Source of the DNA: Hyalella azteca
Taxonomy: Eukaryota; Arthropoda; Malacostraca; Amphipoda; Hyalellidae
Assembly: GCF_000764305.2 (NCBI RefSeq)
Contig: NW_025937524.1
Location: 692,916-756,915 of the forward strand
Reading direction: 5' to 3'
Length of the DNA: 64,000 nucleotides
In this document: one piece after another, positions 13,501 to 25,500 of the stretch
How positions within the stretch are numbered: position 1 is the stretch's first letter
How the letters are laid out: every line of letters starts with the position of its first letter
Made by a program: the position numbers and the translations under genes
The notes under the pieces: generated by a model
What the model was told of the DNA's origin: nothing
The model's input: the letters and a program-made list of their open reading frames with translations, nothing else
The model's database searches: none

Positions 13501-16500
13501 GTAGTTTCAAGACAAGGTGTGCGGCTTTCTAGTCTGTCATAATGCTACATCAAAATGATAGTCGAGGTGCATATTGTATAACATGCTCCCTCCGGTGGCC
13601 GGCTTTGGTCCACACAAAATCGGAGTTAAACAATAAAGTGGAATTTGATCGGTACCCACTTCGATTCCACTGGGGGATAAGCAAGATTAAAGCTCAGTCT
13701 CCAGAGGATGCTCACTCATCGAGGTTCTACACTCAAGAGGTGTCTCAAATGACACCACTAAATTTCGTGGCTTGTATCTAAATTTTTCAAAGCCGCGCGA
13801 GCCTCAATAGCTACTTTGCCAGCTAGCACAGACTTATTGCCAAGCATTTATTATTGCTGCTTTTCAATATCTACTTCCACTGTTGAAGGTTTTTGAGCCT
13901 CATGTATATCTTTAGGCTCTTTACCGAGAGTGTGGACGCGTTGATGGCCAGCCAGAACAACAAATGTCACAAAAAGAGTTGAGAATTTCCGCAATACTGA
14001 GCAGCAGTGAGCATAAACTAAAGTTCTGATAGACAAGAAGTTCTCGAGTAAGTGCAATGTCCGCAATACTGAACATAAATGAGCATAAACTAAAGCTCTG
14101 ATAGACAAGAAGTTTTCGAGTAAGCGCTGTCTAGTGGCAAGTAAAGCTACGCACCTGAAGGCGGCTTCGTTCTGCTCAAATCGCTGCAGGTGCAGCGTGG
14201 TGCCCTGGATGGGCTCCATGACCCGCAGCAGGGAGGCCCACATGCCGGGTCCTGCCTTGGGCGACCCAAACACAGAGTCCGGCAGCTGCTCCGACAGCAG
14301 AGCCTCCGCCATCTTCTCCGCCACCTCTGCCTCTTCCTCCCCCGCTGCCTCACGAAGCTCCTGTAAGGTTCAAATTCTCTTCTAGATTTTCAACAAGTAA
14401 ACTAATATATTACTTTGCTTTCTGCTGCTTGGAAGGCTCAACATTGATTATCTTTACAATCAGTACAAGTTGTGATATTTTGATCATGTGTGATCAGGCG
14501 TAAGCTATCAATGCATACGTAAATAACTGTGAATTTTAATTATAATTTTTCTCATTATCTATTAGTTGAGTTATGATAATCTATAATATTTAATATGGAG
14601 TTTTGGAGACGGTAAGAAACAAGAACTCTGTTGCGGTGCAACTACAATGAAAAACATAGCAGCAATAAAATTAATGATAAGGGAAATCTAATCAATAACG
14701 CATAAAAATCATCTATATCAGAAGCTTGCTTCCACGAACTTCAATAAAAACTCTGGCACATAATAACAAGGGACCATGAAAATAAGTGCAAACCTCAGCC
14801 ATCTGCAGCTTCCTCTGCCGTTTGGTTTCCTCCGTGTAGCAGTTGTGGTCCGTCTCAATGATGGCGAGGTGGCTGCTCTCTGGATGAATGACGAACTTGC
14901 GGGGTGTGTACTCGAGAGGGTGAGACACCTGAGAGCACAGAGTGCAAATAAAGTACTTGTATTAAAGTAATCGAGGTGTGTACTCGAGAGGGTGAGAGAC
15001 CTGAGAGCACAGAGTGCAAATAAAGTACTTATATTAAAGTAATCGAGGTGTGTACTCGAGAGGGTGAGACACCTGAGAGCACAGAGTGCAAATAAAGCAC
15101 TTGTATTAAAGTAATCGTGGTGTGTACTCGAGAGGGTGAGAGACCTGAGAGCAGAGTGCAAATAAAGCACTTGTATTAAAGTAATCGTGGTGTGTACTCG
15201 AGAGGGTGAGATCCCTGAGAGCAGAGTGCAAATAAAGCACTTGTATTAAAGTAATCGAGGTGTGTACTAGAGAGGTTGCTTACATTTGCTAATATTTCTC
15301 ACGAGAAGCGGTCTAAATAAAAACTGAAAAAAAACGAAACTATTCTGGCTCAGAAGATTCGTAAAACGGTAAAACTTAGAATGCAAATAACACACAAGAC
15401 AGTGCCTAGCAATGTACCTACTAAATTTACCTGATTGAATGCAGCGCCCAGCTTCTCGAGGGCGAGAATACGCAGCGTGTTTTCGCTGATGGCGACGATG
15501 CCCTCAGGACATTGTTCTGATGAGAAGCCTGAGGCGTAGGCGAGGCTCTCGTAGCTCAGGGGCGTCAAGTGGAAGCGGTTCTGGTAGTAGTAGGAGAGCC
15601 AGGAGCGCGACAACATGGCCAGCACCTGTGGGGGGAGTAATGTAGTGACAGCAGCACAGCTTGTCATAGTGCTGCTAGCTATCATCTTGTATTAGTTGTG
15701 GCTTGTCATAGTCATACTCCTTACCTCAAAACTTCGCGTATGTATTATAGCGTTCAAAAATATCTGAAATATCTTAAGGTTTTCCACCCCAAAGCTCTAA
15801 TTCAAGTACACTCCAAACGGCATGATAAATAATTCATAAGTTAATCAATATTTGAAAGAAGGAATAAATATGGCTCGCAGTGCAGTCCTGTTCCCTAGAC
15901 CGGTATTTGGCAATACAGTTGTTACTGATGTCACAGAAATGATAGCAGTCTAGCCATACAGTACAGAGCCAACAGCACGATACAAACCGCAGCAACACAA
16001 CGTAACACAATTAATACAATTATCTAATGCCACAACGTAAGGCAAATGATGAGATAAATAACGCACGGCCTCAGATCCCTGCATGGAGATCCTGAAGAGC
16101 TTGACGGGCTTGGGGCCGAGGTAGCGGGACCGCGTGTCCGACATGTCGCCCGTCACCGAGTCCAGCACTGTGCGCAGTAGCGCTCCGTTCTGCACAACAT
16201 TAAGCTCCAGTCAGGGTAAATATAATACATTTCAAATAACCTTTATGTGATAATTTACAACACAGTAACCTATATAAATAAACTATATTATGATTATTAT
16301 TGTGCTCCGTTCTGCACAACATTAAGCTCCAGTCATGGAAAATATAATACATTTCAAATAATCTTTATGTAATTAATTTACAAACAAATAACATATATAA
16401 GAAACTATATTATGATTATTATTGTGCTCCGTTCTACACAACATTAAGCTCCAGTCACGGCAAATAAAATACATATCGAATAACCTTAATGTAATAATTT

Positions 16501-19500
16501 ACAACACAGTAACCTATATAAATAAACTATATTATGATTATTATTGTGCTCCGTTCTGCACCAGTCACGGAAAATATAAAACAATTCAAATAACTTTCAT
16601 GTGATAATTCACAAACGAATAACATATATAATACAACTATATTATGATTAGGTATTATTCTTATTCTGTGAAACCATTATCCTGGCGTCTGGCACATTAA
16701 GAGAGCTATGAAGAAGTTTAATAGTAAGAAAAAAAGGTAGGAGAGAATACAAATTCTATTTAGCCAGAATCGAGACGTGAAGACGACGGAAGAAGTGATT
16801 AAAAATATCCATTATTGATTGAAGTCCAGAATTAATTTCTCAGGAGAAGGTAGCGCGCTTCTTGCACCCGAGAACATTAGGGTTTATGCGTGACCGACTT
16901 TTGACTTGAAATAAAGGTAATTCATTCTGTAGAGGATGGAACTCGTCGGCATAATCGCTCTTGTTATCGTATCGCAGCCGCATATCCCTGGCAAGCTTCG
17001 TTACTGATTTTACATGATAATATACTGATTTTTCAGACCTAAACGTCACAGCAGCATCACAAATTATGCGTAAATACAAAGAAACATCGCAGTTCGCTAC
17101 GACAACTTGAGGATAATAAATAGAACATGATAATATACTGAAATTTAAGGCCTAAACGTGACAGAAGCATCGCAAATTTTGGGTAAATTCAAAGAAATAT
17201 AGCAGTGCGACTTAGTGATAATACATACATAGTACTTGATAATATACCGATTTTTCAGACCTAAACGTGACAGCAGCATCGCAAATTTCGCGTAAATACA
17301 AAGAAATATGGCAGTGCGCTACAAGAACTTGGTGATAAGACCTGGGTCTTATCACCAAGGTCTTATCACCAGGAGACCTGGAGGCCAATGTTGAGGTAGA
17401 GCGTCGAGTGCTGGGGCTGGAGCGTCTCCCCCTCAGCGCCCACGTCACCGCCTCCCATCTCCAGGATACTGAGGCTCTCAGCGAGCGCAGGTAGCGCCTG
17501 CATGCCCAGCACTGTCAGGCAGTCCTGCTCAACAAACGATTCAATGCTTTAAATATACTCAACATATTTTGGGCAAATTATACTCAACAATACAGTGAAG
17601 AAGGTGAAAATTTCTAAATAATCTAGAGAAAAATTTATTTTTTACACTGAATTTGAGTGGAAAAATTAAATGCATTACAGGGCGGCGAAACCTTATCATG
17701 TGACGTTGAAGATTCCCGGAGGTCAATGCAGTAAATTTGTTGTGTTATTTGTTTGCAAGCAGAAAACGAATTCTAGAATTAGGGTAATGGGCCTATACTT
17801 TCAAAAAAGTCAAGAGACCGTAAGTTCATCAGCCAATCATTGACGGCCTTTCAAGCAAAATCCACCAATCATAGACAAGAAAATAGAGCGTAAGTACTTA
17901 CGTTCACTTAGCGAGTTTTGAAAGTATGGCCCCTGGGAGATTATCCTGACGGTGGCTGATGTCAGACACTCACGTTAGGGTCCTGGGAGATTATCCTGAC
18001 GGTGGCTGATGTCAGACACACTCACGTTAGGGTCCAGGGAGATTATCCTGACGGTGGTGTCCGCCAGACCGACGGCCAGGAAGCGACAGCGCTGTTCCCC
18101 CGCCGCCACGCGTCCCACGCCCATGCAGATCACGTCACTCTTCATCTCCTTGCGCTCCGTGTACTCGTTCAGCTGCCCGCTCTGTGGGCAATGTGGTGTG
18201 AATGTGTGGGCAATGTGGTGTGAATGTGTGAGGAATGTGGTGTGAATGTGTGGGCAATGTGGTGTGAATGTGCGAGCAATGTGGTGTGAATGTGTGGGCA
18301 ATGTGGTGTGAATGTGGGAGCAATGTGGTGTGAAATATTAAACATGTGTAGTATGAAATATGCAAGATATGTAGTGTGAAATAGCTGAATAAGATTTAGG
18401 TAAGTGCTCGAAACAATTATCTACAAGTGAGCTTGAAATAATATGCTCTATAGCTGAATTAGGTTTAGTTAAGAGTTCTATTTGTTTATTATGTTTAGTT
18501 ATAAGCTCTAACTATTTATTTTATCACTGCACAACTCACAGGATCCATCTCAAAGTATTAGTTACGAGTACTAACTGTTTATTATGTTTAGTTACAAGTT
18601 CTAACTGTTTATTATGTTTAGTTACAACTTCTAAATATTTATATTAACTATTTACTCACAGGATCCATCTCAAAGTTCTAACTATTTATTATGTTTACTT
18701 ACAACTTCTAACTATTTATTTTCTAACTATTTACTCACAGGATCCATCTCAAAGTATTAGTTATAAGTTCTAACTGTTTATTATGTTTAGTTACAACTTC
18801 TAACTATTTATTTTCAAAGTATTTACTCACAGGATCCATCTCAAAGTATTAGTTATTAGTAATTATTTATATAATCAGTGCACAACTCACAGGATCCATC
18901 TCAAAGTATTAGTTATTAGTAATTATTTATATAATCAGTGCACAACTCACAGGATCCATCTCAAAGTATTAGTTATTAGTAATTATTTATATAATCAGTG
19001 CACAACTCACAGGATCCATCTCAAAGTATTAGTTATTAGTAATTATTTATATAATCAGTGCACAACTCACAGGATCCATCTCAAAGTAGACGATCTCGCC
19101 CCCAGTGAGGGCGATGACGACCTGCCGGTGGTTGACAGCGCATCGCACGATCGTCTTCTTGCCCGGCGCCTTCCATTCGTTCACCCGCCGGTCCGCTCTG
19201 ATGTGCCGGATACCGTCCGGGTAAATCTGCGTCCAGTGAAGAACATGTAAGTGCATGTTCTGTGGTAAATAACACGTAAGTGCATGTTCTGTTCAATAAA
19301 GTTATTTCTAGGACGGCCGTGTCATGTTCGTTGTAGTGGCTGACAATCAGCGTCCAGTGAAGAACATTCAAGTGCATGTTCTGTTCTAAATACCATGTAA
19401 GTGCATGTTCTGTGGTAAATAACATGTAAGTGCATGTTCTGTTCTAAAAAATATGCAAGTGCATGTTCTGTTGTAAATAACATGTAAGTGCATGTTTTGT

Positions 19501-22500
19501 TGTAAATAACATGTAAGTGCATGTTCTGTTGTAAATAACATGTAAGTGCATGTTCTGTTGTAAATAACATGTAAGTGCACGTTCTGTTGTAAATAACATG
19601 TGCATGTTCTGTTGTAAATAACATGTAAGTGCATGTTCTGTTGTAAATAACATGTAAGTGCATGTTCTGCTCAATAAACTTATTTCTATGACGGCCGTGT
19701 CATGTTCGTTGTAGTGCATTTACACGTCCGTCTAATGTAGAGCCATAACGTCTCATTGTTCAGGCATATTGCAGCAGCAATGACATAACGTCAGTCATTT
19801 TATCATCTTAACCAGTCGAAAGGTCAGTTGAAAAGCAGCTTACTATAACAGTGCAATATTCTTCTCTACTCTGATGGAGTCATGTTGCGCTCAAATGCCG
19901 AAAAATTTATAGCGCGCATTTCGACGTGAAGTAAACAACTTTAGAGATCTGGGGCGATACTTTCAAAATTCGCTAATTGAACGTAATTACTTACGCTCTA
20001 TTTTCTTGTCTATGATTGGTGGATTTTGCTTGAAAGGCCGTCAATGATTGGCTGATGAACTTACGATCTCTTAACTTTTTTTGAAGTTATAGGCCATGGC
20101 TCCAAAACGTGAACACCAGTCCAATATGCGCCAGACTAAGGCCTAACAACTTTAGACAAAGGATTTATCATACATTTCTCAGAATATAAGGTGAATTATC
20201 GATGATTTGACGGAAAACCTGCGCACTACAGAAGATAGGAGACATGCACAACGGGGTCCTCGCAGAGCTGGGAACGAGCGTCACAAAACATGTGTACAAT
20301 ACATAACATCACGTCGGCGTCACATAACACAACATGGTTATATATAGCAAACATAAACATAACACAACATGTTATATACAGTAAGACACAAGATACAACA
20401 CAACATGGTTGTATACTATACAGCAAGACACAAGAGACCTGCACAAGGGCGTCCTCGCCGAGCTGGGAGCAGGCGAGCGTCGGTGTGGTGCCCAGGAAGC
20501 CCGAGTCTGTGACCTCCTCGACGGTCTCGCCAATACTGAGCACCAGCGTAGCGTTGGGGAACGATACGATGATGTAGGCGTCGTATTGGTCTGCTCAGAG
20601 ATCATCATAACATAATATGTGATGTAGGCGTCGTATTGGTCTGCCCACAGATCATCATAACATAATATGTGATGTAGGCGTCATATTGGTCTGCCCAGAG
20701 ATAATGATACGATGATGTAGGCGTCGTATTGGTCTGCACACAGATAATGATACGATGATGTAGGCGTCGTATTGGTCTGCACACAGATAATGATACGATG
20801 ATGTAGGCGTCGTATTGGTCTGCCCACAGATAATGATACGATGATGTAGGCGTCGTATTGGTCTGCCCAGAGATGATCATAACATAATATGTTTACTACC
20901 ACTTACCCACCTCCTGCTTCACCAACCCCCCTGCTTAAGCTTCAGCACCTCCCCACCTCCAGCCTCAGCACCTCCTTATCCCAGCCTCAGCCTGCCCACC
21001 TTCAGCCTCTTTATCCCAGCCTCAGCCCTCTTATCCCAGCCTCAGCCTCCCCACCTCCCCACCCCCCCTCCGCCTCCTCCCCACCACCAGCCTCAGCCTG
21101 CCCACCTTCCCTCTCACCAGCCTCCTCCCCTCCCCTCAGCCTCCCCACCTCCCCTCAGCCTCCCCACCTCCCCTCAGCCTCCACACCCCAGTCTCTTCCC
21201 CACCTTTCCACACTCCCGTTAATCTCTTTACTATTCTCCTCTATATTTTCTTGCTTATGGCGCTTATTTATACACCCTTTATTTTTTACTTCTTTGCCCT
21301 TCAAAATTTTCAGTTCATTCATACTCCTTCCCTACATAAATACTTTTTTATATTTCAAATAAATAATCCGATATTATTATTTAAATACTGCACTATTTAC
21401 ATTGACCTGCAACAACCTGTATGTTATTGTGAAACTCAAGGCGTTGTAATACACTAATTTGTTCAATTACGACTTCGTTGTACATTTTTATACCTCTAAC
21501 TTTCCTCGCATTTTTTCCCTCTCTGACTTCCTCTTCTGAGAACTTTATCCAGTTTCCATCCTTCATTACATGTATTCGTTTTGTTTGTTTTCACGCCAAC
21601 ATTACCTTGACAATTTTTACCGCAGAAAATGTTTCTGCTTAAACATGGCCTTAATTTTCACTGAATATCTTAATGTAAGACCGTTTTCACACTTCAATAA
21701 TATCAATAATAATCTTACTTCAATAATAATCTTACGGAAACGTTGCTTGCGTTAGATTTTGCTTGATTTTGCTTGGGGGTAGGTCACTTGAAGCAGCAAA
21801 TGAATCCACCAGAAGTAACAAGCTCCACCGAAAGCTATGGGCACATTAACGCGTGTTCAAGTGCCTTGTTTTTAATTGCTTCTAGCCTCTTGAAATGAAA
21901 ACAAACCAGAGTCGGGAAATTGGTCCGGGTTTATGGGACCCTCATGCAAATGAGAAGAGGTGTTTCTGAGCCTCTGCTGGAACATGGGAAAGGAAGAGTA
22001 ACGGGCTGGGAACTCTGATGTGTTGGGAGTGACGGGCTGGGAAACTGAGATGAGTTGGGAGTAGCGGGATGGAACTCAAATGTGTTGGGAGTGACGGGAG
22101 GGAACTCAAATGTGTTGGGAGTGGCGGAAGGGAACTCAGATGTGTTGGGAGTGGCGGGAGGGAACTCAGATGTGTTGGGAGTAGCGGGAGGGAACTCAAA
22201 TGTGTTGGGAGTGGCGGGAAGGAACTCAGATGTGTTGGGAGTAGCGGGAGGGAACACCAGCCTCAGCCTGCCCACCTTCAGCCTCAGCCTGCCCACCACC
22301 AGCCTCAGCCTGCCCACCTTCAGCCCTGCGCTTAACGGTCCACACGGCCGTAGGGTTGCCCGGCAGCTCAGACACGGCCATCTCTGCGACCTCCAGACCG
22401 TGCCGCAGGACGCGCAGGCTGCTGCGTGCACCGCGCCCGCAGGCTGCGTAAACCTGCACGCTGTCCTCGTTCGCTGTAATGCCGTACCACGTTTTTATAT

Positions 22501-25500
22501 TTATAAAGTAAATATTATACTCTTCATTGATTCACGTTTACCAAGTAATATAAAATGAAGAAGATTATGTTATCTGTACCTATAAGTATTGATTCAACAC
22601 TATAAATCTTGTACCACGTTTACCAAGTTATATAAAATGAAGAGGATAATGTTTACTTTATAAGTATTAATTCAAAACTATTAATCTGGGCAAGTAATAT
22701 TAAATGAAGAGGATAATGTTTTCTGTAAAAGGATTGATTCAACACTATATAAATGTATAAATAAATAAATCCAAACTTCACCCAAATCGGCGATCTGAGC
22801 AGCCATGATGGGTGAGAGGGAGTCGAGCTCGTCTACGAGCACGAGATTGAGCAGCGCGCGGGGGCCGTAGAAGAAAGTGTCGCCCTCCTCCAGGGGCATG
22901 ATGGAGCTGAACTCCGGCTCGTCGTCATCGTCTCCAAGGTGTGCGATCTGGAGGCAAGTTACCAATTATTGCGATCTGGAGGCAATATTGACAAACATGT
23001 TCAATTATTGCGATCTGGGGGCAAGTTACAGCAACTATTGACAACCATGTTCAATTATTGCGATCTGGGGGCAAGTTACAGCAACTATTGACAACCATGT
23101 TCAATTATTGCGATCTGGGGGCAAGTTACAGCAACTATTGACAACCATGTTCAATTATTGCGATCTGGGGGCAAGTTACAGCAACTATTGACAACCATGT
23201 TCAATTATTGCGATCTGGGGGCAAGTTACAGCAACTATTGACAACCATGTTCAATTATTGCGATCTGGGGGCAAGTTACAGCAACTATTGACAACCATGT
23301 TCAATTATTGCGATCTGGGGGCAAGTTACAGCAACTATTGACAACCATGTTCAATTATTGCGATCTGGGGGCAAGTTACAGCAACTATTGACAACCATGT
23401 TCAATTATTGCGATCTGGGGGCAAGTTACAGCAACTATTGACAACCATGTTCAATTATTGCGATCTGGGGGCAAGTTACAGCAACTATTGACAACCATGT
23501 TCAATTATTGCGATCTGGGGGCAAGTTACAGCAACTATTGACAACCATGTTCAATTATTGCGATCTGGGGGCAAGTTACAGCAACTATTGACAACCATGT
23601 TCAATTATTGCGATCTGGGGGCAAGTTACAGCAACTATTGACAACCATGTTCAATTATTGCGATCTGGGGGCAAGTTACAGCAACTATTGACAACCATGT
23701 TCAATTATTGCGATCTGGGGGCAAGTTACAGCAACTATTGACAACCATGTTCAATTATTGCGATCTGGGGGCAAGTTACAGCAACTATTGACAACCATGT
23801 TCAATTATTGCGATCTGGGGGCAAGTTACAGCAACTATTGACAACCATGTTCAATTATTGCGATCTGGGGGCAAGTTACAGCAACTATTGACAACCATGT
23901 TCAATTATTGCGATCTGGGGGCAAGTTACAGCAACTATTGACAACCATGTTCAATTATTGCGATCTGGGGGCAAGTTACAGCAACTATTGACAACCATGT
24001 TCAATTATTGCGATCTGGGGGCAAGTTACAGCAACTATTGACAACCATGTTCAATTATTGCGATCTGGGGGCAAGTTACAGCAACTATTGACAACCATGT
24101 TCAATTATTGCGATCTGGGGGCAAGTTACAGCAACTATTGACAACCATGTTCAATTATTGCGATCTGGGGGCAAGTTACAGCAACTATTGACAACCATGT
24201 TCAATTATTGCGATCTGGGGGCAAGTTACAGCAACTATTGACAACCATGTTCAATTATTGCGATCTGGGGGCAAGTTACAGCAACTATTGACAACCATGT
24301 TCAATTATTGCGATCTGGGGGCAAGTTACAGCAACTATTGACAACCATGTTCAATTATTGCGATCTGGGGGCAAGTTACAGCAACTATTGACAACCATGT
24401 TCAATTATTGCGATCTGGGGGCAAGTTACAGCAACTATTGACAACCATGTTCAATTATTGCGATCTGGGGGCAAGTTACAGCAACTATTGACAACCATGT
24501 TCAATTATTGCGATCTGGGGGCAAGTTACAGCAACTATTGACAACCATGTTCAATTANGGTCTGTGCCAGGAAGAAGAACATCACTTTAAAGATATCATC
24601 TTAAAGATAACACCCTAAAGATAATACCACCTTAAAGATATCTCCCTGCTCGGTCTGAGCCAGGAAGAAGAACACCTTAAAGATATCATCTTAAGGATAA
24701 CACCACCCTAAAGATAACATCACCCTAAAGATAACACCACCTTAAAGATAACCTAACCTTAAAGATATCTCCCTGCTCGGTCTGTGCCAGGAAGAACATC
24801 ACCCTAAAGATATCATCTTAAAGATAACACCACCCTAAAGATAACCTAACCTTAAAGATATCATCTTAAGGATAACCTAACCTTAAAGATATCGCCCTGC
24901 TCGGTCTGTGCCAGGAAGAAGAACATGGTGCGCGTCTTGTGAGTGGCCGAGCAGATGAAGATCATGCCGCGCTCTGGGTCGTCCAAATCGTTCTGAAGTG
25001 ATCAACATAAACATAATGCAGGGCTATATACAGCTGCAAATGGATTCTATTTTTCTTATTTTACAAATACAAACAATAACTTCCATTCAATTTAGTCTTG
25101 AGAGAAGCTTAGTATAAAAGTGGGGGAAAAACCTCCAGGGGAGAGCAAAAAACCTATTTAAAAACATTATATTACAAAAAACCTTAATTAAACCTTCACA
25201 GGGAGCTGACACCCATGACACTGTCCCTTCAAGACACTCACCCTCCTGCGGGGGATGGGGCAGCGGATGTCAGGCTGGTCCCCCAGGTTCTTATAAGTGA
25301 TGTAGTACACCCACGACACTGTCCCTTAAGACACTCACCCTCCTGCGTGGGATGGGGCAGCGGATGTCAGGCTGGTCCCCCAGGTTCTTATAAGTGATGT
25401 AGTTCTCAGAACAAACAAGCACGCCTGATGGTCCGTCGTTGCCGCCTGAAATAATCATGCCTACAATTAGCAATAAATTCCTCTCCGTTCAACAAGGTCC

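Noticed and set aside
19322..19719. Overlapping frames rich in [10 protein letters not shown]
   Set aside because: Translations of the 28-bp minisatellite in three frames, with no independent evidence of coding.
20889..21362. Ser/Pro-rich 157-residue frame
   Set aside because: Low-complexity C-rich intronic tract on the strand opposite SF3B3, with no domain or splice context.
22055..22558. 167-residue open frame with GVxGxNSxVL repeats
   Set aside because: It is the translation of the 30-bp intronic minisatellite plus antisense of an SF3B3 exon.
22948..24557. Possible CRISPR-like array
   Set aside because: The 50-bp units are tandem without unique spacers and lie in an animal intron.
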